Source: DASSKF01 sp035690725
GTDB taxonomy: Bacteria > Actinomycetota > Actinomycetes > Actinomycetales > Dermatophilaceae
Assembly: GCA_035690725.1 (NCBI GenBank)
Contig: DASSKF010000104.1
Location: 1 to 7,697, forward strand
Reading direction: 5' to 3'
DNA length: 7,697 nucleotides
The notes under the pieces are model-generated. The model saw only the letters and a list, made by a program, of their open reading frames with translations, made no database searches and had not been told where the DNA came from. The position numbers and the translations under genes are program-made. Below, piece by piece: positions 1-7,697 of this stretch (position 1 is its first letter; every line of letters begins with the position of its first letter).

Positions 1-694
1 AGATGTTCGCGGTCAGGACGAGGAACGGCTCCTTGGTGAGCCCGTAGATCGCCGGGATCGAGTCGAGCGCGAACAGCAGGTCGGTCGTGCCGAGCGCGAG
101 GATGACGATGAACATCGGCGTCACGAGCTTCTTGCCGTCGACCTTCACGCGGATCCTGGTGCCGTGCCACTCCTTGGTCGCAGGGAAGCGCCGCTCGACG
201 AAGCGCATGAAGGCGTTCTCCTCGTAGTCGTCGTCCTCGTCCTTCTCGGTGGCGAGCTTGACGGCGGTGTAGACGAGGAAGGCGCCGAAGACGTAGAAGA
301 CCCAGGAGAAGTGGTTGATCGCGGCGGCGCCGACGGCGATGAAGATCGCCCGCATGATCAGCGCCGTCACGATGCCGATCATCAGGGCGTACTGCTGGAG
401 CTTCTGCGGCACCCCGAACTTGGCCATGATGATGAGGAAGACGAAGAGGTTGTCGATCGACAGGGAGTACTCGGTGAGCCAGCCCGCGAAGTACTGTCCG
501 GCGAAGTCGCCGCCGGCGAAGATCCAGACGCCGACGCCGAACAGCAGCGCGGCGCTGATGTAGAACGCGAGCGCGCCACCGGTCTCCTTCGGGGACGGCA
601 CGTGCGGGCGCCGGCCGATCACGAAGACGTCGACCAGGAGCAGGGCGAGGGTCACGCCGAGCGTGAGCGCCCAGACCCAAACGGGAACTGTCAT
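1..694 (-). CDS. TerC/Alx-family integral membrane metal exporter (3' end outside window)
   Basis: This is a TerC-family membrane protein, whose characterised members (Alx, YceF/YkoY, MeeF/MeeY types) export Mn2+ or support metal loading of exported proteins. The gene starts at ATG 694-692 and runs off the left edge after 231 codons; the family is usually about 320-350 residues, so roughly two thirds is present. The protein opens with a hydrophobic helix (residues 5-27). It carries the family signature EYSLSIDNLFVF at 75-86, with acidic E75 and D81 in the membrane, and the second-repeat signature TTDLLFALDSIPA at 203-215, with D205 and D211. These acidic positions are the conserved metal-site candidates of the family. 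A charged cytoplasmic loop rich in D, E and R (about 149-189) separates the two halves. A good Shine-Dalgarno, GGAAGG, lies 9 nt upstream of ATG. The manganese riboswitch in its leader supports an Mn2+ export role over the older tellurite-resistance label. Confidence 0.94.
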   Translation of the reverse strand, partial: MTVPVWVWALTLGVTLALLLVDVFVIGRRPHVPSPKETGGALAFYISAALLFGVGVWIFAGGDFAGQYFAGWLTEYSLSIDNLFVFLIIMAKFGVPQKLQQYALMIGIVTALIMRAIFIAVGAAAINHFSWVFYVFGAFLVYTAVKLATEKDEDDDYEENAFMRFVERRFPATKEWHGTRIRVKVDGKKLVTPMFIVILALGTTDLLFALDSIPAIYGLTKEPFLVLTANI

Positions 695-703
695 GTGGTG
701 CAG

Positions 704-732
704 CCTTCCGGACACGAGGACGTGGCCGGAGG
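704..732 (-). promoter_or_regulatory. Candidate translational expression platform: anti-Shine-Dalgarno switch for terC
   Basis: The terC Shine-Dalgarno region CCGGAAGG (711-704) is complementary to the 3' strand of riboswitch stem P1, CCTCCGG (732-726). It would form 7 GC-rich pairs with a single bulged A. The same seven bases cannot pair with both the 5' strand of P1 and the ribosome-binding site. Without Mn2+, P1 would open and hide the site; with Mn2+, P1 would form and expose it. No U-tract terminator is seen between aptamer and start codon, which favours translational over transcriptional control. The complementarity is seen; the switching mechanism is inferred. Confidence 0.55.
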
Positions 733-847
733 TCTCTCCCGCCCCTGCTTGGTGCGGACCGGCTCCCCGGGACACGCCCGCCGGCGGGTGATCCGCCGGC
801 CGCGTCCGTGATGACGAGGACACCGCGTGGGGGATACTCCCCTCCGA
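726..847 (-). promoter_or_regulatory. yybP-ykoY manganese riboswitch (aptamer) in the terC leader
   Basis: Read on the minus strand, the terC leader contains both conserved halves of the yybP-ykoY aptamer (Rfam family RF00080). The 5' loop GGGGAGTA is at 842-835 and the 3' loop GAGACC at 736-731. They are closed by P1, TCGGAGG (847-841) pairing with CCTCCGG (732-726): 7 bp with one G-T wobble. Just inside, TCCC (834-831) can pair with GGGA (740-737) as P2, so the two Mn-binding loops face each other as in the known structures. The peripheral part is GC-rich and includes a strong hairpin with arms GCCGGCGG/CCGCCGGC (800-780). Length is about 122 nt, normal for the class. What is seen: the loops and pairings. 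What is known: this class binds Mn2+ and sits upstream of Mn exporters, including TerC/Alx and MntP. No covariance-model score was computed. Confidence 0.86.
780..800 (-). other. Strong 8-bp hairpin inside the riboswitch leader
   Basis: GCCGGCGG and CCGCCGGC form a perfect 8-bp stem with a 5-nt loop. No T-tract follows on either strand, so it is not a convincing terminator. The simplest reading is a variable peripheral helix of the yybP-ykoY aptamer, which lies between the two conserved loops. Confidence 0.6.
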
Positions 848-858
848 GGTACCGACCC

Positions 859-888
859 ATCCTGTCAGACCGAGGGCCCGTGCTCCAA
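859..888 (-). promoter_or_regulatory. Candidate sigma70-type promoter for terC/riboswitch transcript
   Basis: TTGGAG (888-883) and CAGGAT (864-859), separated by 18 nt, resemble actinobacterial -35 and -10 boxes. The -35 lies in the last codons of the MFS gene, and the -10 begins on the base after its TGA stop. The predicted start near 852 is only about 5 nt before P1 of the riboswitch, which is where a riboswitch transcript would be expected to begin. The -10 is a 3/6 match to TATAAT, so sequence alone is modest support; the position is the stronger argument. Confidence 0.5.
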
Positions 889-2394
889 TCGGGCGGGCGC
901 GGAGGTGTCCACCTGCTGGAACCGGCGCGGCACGACCGCCAGGATCGCGGCGGTCGCCACGGCGGCGGCCAGCAGCCCGAGGAACACCGCGTGCGTCGAC
1001 GCGTGCAGCGCCGAGCGCAGGAACGCGGCAACCGCGGGTGCCGCGTGCCCGCCCTCCAGCGCGCGGCTGACCCCGTCGACCCGGGTCGGCACGCCCGCGG
1101 GCAGACCCGCCGGCGGCGTGGCGAGCCGCTGCAGCAGCACCGAGTTGGTGACCGCACCGAAGACGGCGGCGCCGAGGCTCTGGCCCAGGAACCGGGCGAA
1201 CATCGCCCCTCCGGTCACCACGCCGCGGCTCGACCAGCCGACCGTGGACTGCAGCCCGACGATGAGCGGCGAGGTGATCAGGCCCATGCCGGCCCCCATC
1301 AGCGCACTTCCGAGCACCGGCTGCCACACCGGGGCCTGCTCCGGGAGGAGGGCGAACACGACACCGGACGCGGTGGCGAAGCCGCTGCCGATGAGGGCGG
1401 TGTCGCGGAAGCCGACCCGCAGGTAGAGCCGGGCGGACAGACCCGAGGCCAGGGGCCAGGTCATGCTCATCACCGCCAGGACGAAGCCCGCGGCGACCGG
1501 GCTGAGGCCGAGCACCGCCTGCGCCCAGGTCGGCAGGAACGTGGACAGGCCGATCACCATGAGCCCCGCGGTGAAGGTGGCGCCGTAGGACCCCCCGGTG
1601 AGCCGGCGGGTCCACAGCCACGGCGGCACGACGGGCTCAGCCGCCCGACGCTCGACGAGCACCGCCGCGGCGCCCGCCACGAGGGCGCCGACGAACACGA
1701 GACCGCTCGGCACCGACAGCCACGGCCACCCGGTGCCGCCCTGGAGCAGCCCGAGGATCAGCAGCGCCGCCGTGGTCAGCAGCAGGGCGGCCCCGGCGTA
1801 GTCGACCCGATGGGCGCGGCGCTGCACCTGCTCGTGCAGCCCCCGGGCGATGAGGGTGAGCGCGACCGCCCCCACCGGCAGGTTCACGAGGAAGATCCAG
1901 CGCCAGCTCGCGTACTGGGCGAACAGGCCGCCGATGGCCGGCGCCACCACCGCGGAGATGCCCCACACGCTGGACAGCCACCCCTGCACCCTGCCGCGCT
2001 CGTGCACCTCGTAGAGGTCCCCCGCCACGGTGTTGACGGTCGCGCCGATGGAGCCCGCGCCCAGGCCCTGCAGGGCGCGGAAGACGATGAGGGTCCACAT
2101 GTTCCAGGCCGCCGCAGACAGGACCGATCCGACCAGGAAGACGACCACCCCGAAGACCAGCACCGGCTTGCGCCCGTAGAGGTCGGCCAGCTTCCCGTAG
2201 ACCGGGATGGTCACGGTCTGCGCCAGCAGGTAGATCGAGAAGACCCACCCGACGAGGGAGAAGCCGCCGAGGTCCCCGACCACCTGCGGGATCGCGGTCG
2301 CGACGATGGTGGTGTCCATGGCGACGAGCGCCATGGTGAGGATCAGGGCGGCGAGGACGGGGCGGCGGGCGTCCCGGGCGACCGGTCCGGCCAC
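865..2394 (-). CDS. MFS drug/H+ antiporter, DHA2 (EmrB/QacA, 14-TM) family
   Basis: The 509-residue protein is a predicted inner-membrane proton-driven exporter. Family motifs are in order: D1-like MDTTIVATAIP (26-36, with D27), motif A GKLADLYGRKP (67-77), motif B RALQGLGAG (106-114) and the antiporter motif C region (138-157, ending APAIGG). The helices, the length of about 500 residues and the long loop before the last helix (about 424-460) fit the 14-TM DHA2 group. The start is GTG 2394-2392, directly after the uvrB TAG stop (2397-2395) with no spacer. The next in-frame Met (M21) falls inside TM1, so GTG is the sensible start. No clear Shine-Dalgarno precedes it, which suggests translation coupled to uvrB. 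The M. tuberculosis equivalent next to uvrB is Rv1634, annotated as a drug-efflux protein. Substrate cannot be told from sequence. Confidence 0.92.
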   Translation of the reverse strand: MAGPVARDARRPVLAALILTMALVAMDTTIVATAIPQVVGDLGGFSLVGWVFSIYLLAQTVTIPVYGKLADLYGRKPVLVFGVVVFLVGSVLSAAAWNMWTLIVFRALQGLGAGSIGATVNTVAGDLYEVHERGRVQGWLSSVWGISAVVAPAIGGLFAQYASWRWIFLVNLPVGAVALTLIARGLHEQVQRRAHRVDYAGAALLLTTAALLILGLLQGGTGWPWLSVPSGLVFVGALVAGAAAVLVERRAAEPVVPPWLWTRRLTGGSYGATFTAGLMVIGLSTFLPTWAQAVLGLSPVAAGFVLAVMSMTWPLASGLSARLYLRVGFRDTALIGSGFATASGVVFALLPEQAPVWQPVLGSALMGAGMGLITSPLIVGLQSTVGWSSRGVVTGGAMFARFLGQSLGAAVFGAVTNSVLLQRLATPPAGLPAGVPTRVDGVSRALEGGHAAPAVAAFLRSALHASTHAVFLGLLAAAVATAAILAVVPRRFQQVDTSAPARLEHGPSV

Positions 2395-4491
<2,097 letters not shown>

Positions 4492-4497
4492 GATGTC

Positions 4498-4503
4498 ACG
4501 GTA
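4498..4503 (-). promoter_or_regulatory. Candidate -10 box for leaderless uvrB transcription
   Basis: TACCGT (TANNNT) occupies -12 to -7 if transcription starts at the A of the uvrB ATG (4491), with exactly 6 nt between. This is the arrangement of leaderless actinobacterial genes, and uvrB has no good Shine-Dalgarno. No strong -35 is visible at 17-18 nt. A GTCGG/CCGAC inverted repeat with a 2-nt centre (4508-4519) lies within the spacer and might be an operator, or chance. Confidence 0.4.
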
Positions 4504-4540
4504 AACGTCGGTGCCGACACGGCCATTCCGCCCGGTCGGG

Positions 4541-4885
4541 TCAACCGCCCAGCAGCACCGCGACCGCCGTGGCGATCCCCAGCGCAGCCAGCGTGACGAC
4601 CACCGCGCCGACCCGGAGCATGTCGGGCCACGGCGAGGCCGCCCCGGCCTCGGCGCCGTAGCCCCCGCTCAGGTGACCCACCCGGCGCCGCAGCAGGTTG
4701 ACGAAGCCGGTGGTGGCGAGCGCCGCGACCGCGCTGAGCAGGGCCAGCGCCCAGTGGTGGCCGCGCACGTCGACGAGCAGGACCGCGACCACGCCGATGT
4801 TGGCCGACACGGCGGTGCGCTGCCACGACAGGGTGGTCCGCTCCGGCTGCAGGCCGCCGCGGTCGGTGATGGCGAAGCGGGTCAT
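4541..4885 (-). CDS. DUF202 family small membrane protein (second of tandem pair)
   Basis: A 114-residue membrane protein with the DUF202 N-terminal signature in variant form, QPERTTLSWQRT (13-24), followed by three hydrophobic segments (about 25-41, 45-64 and 89-112). The start is ATG 4885-4883, which overlaps the TGA stop of the preceding DUF202 gene as ATGA, so translation is very likely coupled. DUF202 proteins include E. coli YidH and YidG, which also come as a tandem pair, and the membrane domain of the yeast VTC polyphosphate polymerase complex. The bacterial function is not established. This copy is shorter and more diverged than its partner: it lacks the Asn of the usual NERT motif. 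The two may form a hetero-oligomer in the membrane, which is inference. Confidence 0.88.
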   Translation of the reverse strand: MTRFAITDRGGLQPERTTLSWQRTAVSANIGVVAVLLVDVRGHHWALALLSAVAALATTGFVNLLRRRVGHLSGGYGAEAGAASPWPDMLRVGAVVVTLAALGIATAVAVLLGG

Positions 4886-5259
4886 CGGCGACCGATCTCG
4901 ACGATGCTGAGCGCCACCATGACGAGCGCGAGCAGTCCGACCCCGACGGCAAGCGGCAGCAGGGCGTGCGGCGCCGGCAAGGGCCGTCGCTCGCGCAGGG
5001 CCCGCTCGACCCGCCGCCAGCCGAAGACCGCCCGCAGCGCGGTGGCCCCGCCGCCGACGCAGGCCGCGGCGCCGACCAGCGGCGTCCACGCGGGGAGGTC
5101 GGTGAGGCTGGCGAACGACACCAGGGCCACCCCGCCGGCCACGATCGCGAGGGCGGTCCGCATCCAGGCCAGGGCCGTGCGCTCGTTGGCCAGCGAGAAG
5201 CGCGGGTCGGGCTCCTCCCCCGCCTCGTAGACGTCGGCCGGGCGCCGCGAGCCGCTCAC
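4882..5259 (-). CDS. DUF202 (YidH-like) family small membrane protein (first of tandem pair)
   Basis: A 125-residue protein with the classic DUF202 motif ANERTALAWMRT (24-35), which begins the first helix (about 36-54). Two further hydrophobic segments follow (about 58-80 and 98-119), with a basic loop between them. An in-frame ATG exists at 5292, but GTG 5259-5257 is preferred. It overlaps the TGA of coaE-grpB as GTGA and has GGGAG 8 nt upstream, whereas the ATG would overlap the previous gene by 37 nt and add a non-family N-terminus. The role is unknown. The coupling to coaE-grpB and to a second DUF202 gene suggests co-expression. Confidence 0.9.
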   Translation of the reverse strand: MSGSRRPADVYEAGEEPDPRFSLANERTALAWMRTALAIVAGGVALVSFASLTDLPAWTPLVGAAACVGGGATALRAVFGWRRVERALRERRPLPAPHALLPLAVGVGLLALVMVALSIVEIGRR

Positions 5260-6455
5260 CGCGGGGGCTCCCAGCCGCTCTCGTGGGCCCACTCCTCGGC
5301 GCGCGGGTACGCCGCGTCAAACCACGGTTCCTTCGCGTCGGCATAGCCGGACGTCGTCGCCTCGGCGGCCGCCAGCCGGCGCTTCAGCCCGGCATACTCC
5401 TCCCGGGCGCCGGCGTCGGCACGCAGCCAGTCGCCGAAGAGCAGGGCGAAGCGGGCGCCGGCACTCCCCCGCTCCCGCACGTGCACATGCGCCGTGCGAC
5501 CGGGATCGCTGCTGCCGTGGAACCGCTTGTGCCACGCCAGCCGGTCGGGCACGGACGGCTTCGGCCGGTCCCCGGTGACGGCGCGCACACGGGGGAAGCC
5601 GGCGGCGGTCAGGTCGCGGGCGAACCCGGGCCGGTCGGCGTCCCCCAGCCGGGACACCTCCACCTGCAGGTCGATGACGTCCTTCGCCGCGAGTCCGGGG
5701 ACGCTGGTGGAGCCGATGTGCTCAACCGCGAGGACCCGGTCGCCCAGCACCTGGCCGAGCCGCGCGACGAGCCGCGCGGCCTGCGCGGGCCAGGTGTCGT
5801 CATACTCCACGAGGGTGGGTGCCTCCGGCCGAGGTGCCCGTGTGCCGGCCCGCAGGTTCTCCTCGTAGGGCACCAGCCGTTCCCGCCAGAGGATGTCCAC
5901 CGCGGCCCGCAGCTGCGCGGGGGTGCCGTTGTTGTCCAGCCAGGCGTCGGCCGCCCGGTGCCGCTGCTCGTCGGTGGCCTGGGACGCGATGCGGGCGCGG
6001 GCGTCCGCCTCCGCCATGGCCCGGTCGCGGGCCAGCCGCCGCACACGCACATCCTCGTCCGCGCCGACGACCAGGGTGAGGTGGTAGCCGGGGCCCATGT
6101 GCTTCTCGACGAGCAGGGGCACGTCGTGGACGACAACCTGGTCCTGCGGTGCGGCGGCGACCAGCTCACGCGTCCGTGTCGCGATCCGGGGGTGGGTGAT
6201 CCGCTCGAGGTCGCGGCGGGCCGCCGGGTCCCCGAAGACCAACGTCCCCAGAGCCGCTCGGTCCAGGGAGCCGTCCGCGGCGAGGACCTGCGCGCCGAAC
6301 CGGTCGGCGACGGCGGACAGGCCCTCCGAGCCGGGCGCGACCACCTCCCGCGCCAGCACGTCGGCGTCCACGACGAGCGCACCCAGCTCGCGCAGCCGCG
6401 CGGCTGCGGTCGACTTGCCCGAACCGATCCCGCCGGTCAGCCCCACGCGCAACAC
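5256..6455 (-). CDS. coaE: Dephospho-CoA kinase fused to a GrpB/UPF0157 domain
   Basis: The N-terminal half (about 1-200) is dephospho-CoA kinase, which phosphorylates the ribose 3'-OH of dephospho-CoA in the last step of CoA synthesis. It shows the P-loop GGIGSGKS (8-15), the catalytic-type DAD (30-32), THPR (87-90) and DVPLLVE (111-117). The C-terminal half (about 213-395) is a GrpB domain of the nucleotidyltransferase-fold group, with HIGSTSVPGL (246-255), AKDVIDLQV (257-265), HVHV (323-326) and a terminal helix pair. The total of 399 residues is close to the same fusion in M. tuberculosis CoaE (Rv1631, about 407). There the C-terminal domain is not the kinase and has been linked to folding or stability. 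The start is GTG 6455; an in-frame TAG lies four codons upstream, so no longer start is possible. It heads a coupled operon with two DUF202 genes. Confidence 0.95.
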   Translation of the reverse strand: MLRVGLTGGIGSGKSTAAARLRELGALVVDADVLAREVVAPGSEGLSAVADRFGAQVLAADGSLDRAALGTLVFGDPAARRDLERITHPRIATRTRELVAAAPQDQVVVHDVPLLVEKHMGPGYHLTLVVGADEDVRVRRLARDRAMAEADARARIASQATDEQRHRAADAWLDNNGTPAQLRAAVDILWRERLVPYEENLRAGTRAPRPEAPTLVEYDDTWPAQAARLVARLGQVLGDRVLAVEHIGSTSVPGLAAKDVIDLQVEVSRLGDADRPGFARDLTAAGFPRVRAVTGDRPKPSVPDRLAWHKRFHGSSDPGRTAHVHVRERGSAGARFALLFGDWLRADAGAREEYAGLKRRLAAAEATTSGYADAKEPWFDAAYPRAEEWAHESGWEPPR

Positions 6456-6461
6456 GTCGCG

Positions 6462-6467
6462 ACCCTA
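6462..6467 (-). promoter_or_regulatory. TAGGGT box before coaE: -10 for leaderless start or Shine-Dalgarno
   Basis: TAGGGT ends 6 nt before the GTG start of coaE, the same spacing as TACCGT before uvrB, so it could be a leaderless -10 box. The AGGG inside it is also 7 nt from GTG and could be a ribosome-binding site. The sequence cannot decide between these; no clear -35 is visible. Confidence 0.35.
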
Positions 6468-6541
6468 CCCGGGGCGGTAAAGGGGTCCGCGTCGAGCCCG
6501 CCGCCACGCGAGGAGATCCCCCACCCGCGGGAACCGTCGCT

Positions 6542-6555
6542 CGATCGCGCGATCG
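6542..6555. other. Perfect 14-bp palindrome upstream of coaE
   Basis: CGATCGCGCGATCG is self-complementary over all 14 bases. It lies 87-100 nt upstream of the coaE start, in the only sizeable gap between rpsA and coaE. It could be a dimeric-regulator operator. It could also be chance, since CG/GATC-rich words are common at this GC content. Confidence 0.35.
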
Positions 6556-6622
6556 TTCGCGTGGTCCGGCGCCCTTCTTGGTCGCCGCGCAACGGTCCGG
6601 TCGCCTGGAGCCGGGCACACGA

Positions 6623-6656
6623 ACGTGGCCCGGACCGCGCACGGTCCGGGCCACGT
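6623..6656 (-). terminator. Strong hairpin terminator after rpsA
   Basis: ACGTGGCCCGGACCG and its exact complement form a 15-bp GC-rich stem with a 4-nt loop, beginning 18 nt after the rpsA stop codon. No U-tract follows on the minus strand, which is usual for many high-GC actinobacterial terminators. It separates rpsA from the coaE operon. Confidence 0.8.
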
Positions 6657-6674
6657 CGGGGTGTCCTCAGCTGG

Positions 6675-7697
6675 TCAGCCGCCGGTGAGCTTCTCCCGCA
6701 GCGCGGCCAGTGCCTCGTCGGAGGCGAGGGTGCCACCGCCGGAGGCCGGCGCCTGCGGCGTGGCCGAGCCGCCACCACCGGAGGAGGAGGATGAGGAGGA
6801 GGAGGACGACGACGATGACGACGAGCCACTGTCGCCACCGGAGGAGTAGGAGGTCGACGCGCCCGCGCCCGCGTCGATGTCGGCCTGCTGGGCCTCCTCG
6901 ACCTGACGCTTGTGCGCCTCCCAGCGCTCGTGCGCCTCGGCGTACTGCTTCTCCCAGGCCTCGCGCTGGGTCTCGTAGCCCTCGAGCCACTCGTTGGTCT
7001 CGGGGTCGAAGCCCTCCGGGTACTTGTAGTTGCCGTTCTCGTCGTACTCCGCAGCCATCCCGTAGAGCGTCGGGTCGAACTCGGCGATCTGGCTGCCGTC
7101 GTTGGCCTGCTTCAGCGAGAGCGAGATCCGGCGACGCTCGAGGTCGATGTCGATGACCTTGACGAAGATGTCCTGGCCGACCTGCACGACCTGCTCCGGC
7201 AGCTCCACGTGGCGCTCGGCCAGCTCGGAGATGTGCACCAGGCCCTCGATGCCGTCGTCGACACGGACGAACGCACCGAACGGCACCAGCTTGGTGACCT
7301 TGCCCGGCACGACCTGGCCGATGGCGTGGGTGCGGGCGAAGTGCTGCCACGGGTCTTCCTGGGTGGCCTTCAGCGACAGGGAGACGCGCTCGCGCTCCAT
7401 GTCGACGTCGAGCACCTCGACGGTGACCTCCTGACCCACCTCGACGACCTCGGACGGGTGGTCGATGTGCTTCCAGGACAGCTCGGAGACGTGCACCAGC
7501 CCGTCGACCCCACCGAGGTCGACGAACGCGCCGAAGTTGACGATGCTGCTGACCACGCCGGTGCGGATCTGGCCCTTCTGCAGCTCCTTGAGGAAGCCGG
7601 TGCGCACCTCGGACTGGGTCTGCTCCAGCCACGCACGACGCGACAGCACCACGTTGTTGCGGTTCTTGTCGAGCTCGATGATCTTGGCCTCGATCTC
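6675..7697 (-). CDS. rpsA: 30S ribosomal protein S1 (C-terminal 340 residues; 5' end outside window)
   Basis: S1 binds mRNA on the 30S subunit and helps initiation. The reading frame is open to the right edge, so the N-terminal domains are missing. The visible part begins in the end of the second S1 domain (RNNVVLSRRAWLE, 13-25). It then has two full S1 (OB-fold) domains at about 43-110 and 128-196, each with the NFGAFV/PFGAFV core, GLVHVSEL/GLVHISEL and a terminal SLSLK. This is the four-domain actinobacterial form. The tail (197-340) holds the conserved actinobacterial segment DENGNYKYPEGFDPETNEW, a charged helix, then a 15-serine run (292-306) and a Gly/Ala/Pro linker. It closes with a short helix, EALAALREKLTGG. 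The stop is TGA 6677-6675, followed by a strong hairpin. Confidence 0.97.
   Translation of the reverse strand, partial: EIEAKIIELDKNRNNVVLSRRAWLEQTQSEVRTGFLKELQKGQIRTGVVSSIVNFGAFVDLGGVDGLVHVSELSWKHIDHPSEVVEVGQEVTVEVLDVDMERERVSLSLKATQEDPWQHFARTHAIGQVVPGKVTKLVPFGAFVRVDDGIEGLVHISELAERHVELPEQVVQVGQDIFVKVIDIDLERRRISLSLKQANDGSQIAEFDPTLYGMAAEYDENGNYKYPEGFDPETNEWLEGYETQREAWEKQYAEAHERWEAHKRQVEEAQQADIDAGAGASTSYSSGGDSGSSSSSSSSSSSSSSSGGGGSATPQAPASGGGTLASDEALAALREKLTGG
6780..6824 (-). repeat. Serine-codon microsatellite (15 TCN codons) in rpsA
   Basis: Fifteen consecutive serine codons, TCG/TCC with two TCA interruptions, make an imperfect trinucleotide tract. On the minus strand the block of TCG codons comes first and the block of TCC codons second. 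It encodes a flexible linker in the S1 tail. The uninterrupted pieces are short (at most four identical codons), which should limit but not exclude slippage length change, always in frame. Confidence 0.9.

Noticed and set aside
780..800. Hairpin before terC as an intrinsic terminator of the uvrB-MFS transcript
   Set aside because: No T-tract on either strand, and it falls between the two conserved riboswitch loops, so a peripheral aptamer helix is the better reading.
164..811. A 215-codon plus-strand open frame rich in D/E/R
   Set aside because: It is the reverse of the terC coding strand and riboswitch. The terC frame is supported by family motifs and a Shine-Dalgarno.
4882..5292. ATG at 5292 as the start of the first DUF202 gene
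   Set aside because: It would overlap coaE by 37 nt and add a non-family N-terminus; GTG 5259 has a Shine-Dalgarno and the GTGA overlap.
6577..6590. 14-nt direct match (CTTGGTCGCCGCGC) between the rpsA-coaE gap and the uvrB 3' end at 2398-2411
   Set aside because: A match of this length is expected by chance in a GC-rich window of this size. There is no flanking similarity and no sign of a duplication.
5283..6794. A 503-codon plus-strand open frame over coaE and the rpsA tail
   Set aside because: Antisense shadow of coaE-grpB and rpsA, with no recognisable motif.

Overview
The window is high-GC actinobacterial chromosome. Every supported gene lies on the minus strand. The best guess at lineage is Micrococcales, perhaps an Intrasporangiaceae-like genus; this rests on GC content, GTG starts, the CoaE-GrpB fusion and gene order, not on a database search. 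In the direction of transcription (right to left) the order is: rpsA (3' part), coaE-grpB fusion, two small DUF202 membrane proteins, uvrB, a 14-TM-type MFS exporter, then a TerC-family metal exporter cut by the left edge. The rpsA-coaE-(small gene)-uvrB-MFS order matches the Mycobacterium tuberculosis Rv1630-Rv1634 neighbourhood as I know it, so most of this is core chromosome and not an island.

Right end (6675-7697): the last two S1 domains and acidic tail of ribosomal protein S1, with a run of 15 serines. It is followed by a perfect 15-bp hairpin that is probably its terminator. Middle (4541-6455): coaE-grpB and two DUF202 genes joined by GTGA and ATGA stop/start overlaps, so they are almost certainly one translationally coupled operon. 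Next (865-4491): uvrB, with the MFS gene starting on the base after the uvrB stop codon. uvrB and coaE each have a TANNNT box exactly 6 nt before the start codon, the pattern of leaderless actinobacterial transcription, though at coaE the same bases could serve as a ribosome-binding site.

Left end (1-864): terC is preceded by a 170-nt gap that is not empty. It carries a well-formed yybP-ykoY manganese riboswitch: GGGGAGTA and GAGACC loops closed by a 7-bp P1 and a TCCC/GGGA P2. A plausible promoter lies at the 3' end of the MFS gene. The 3' strand of P1 can alternatively pair with the terC Shine-Dalgarno sequence, giving a simple model in which Mn2+ switches TerC translation on. This riboswitch is the most notable non-coding element in the window.

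I found no mobile elements, CRISPR arrays, tRNAs or rRNAs. The long plus-strand open frames, including one of 1262 codons, are antisense shadows of these genes.
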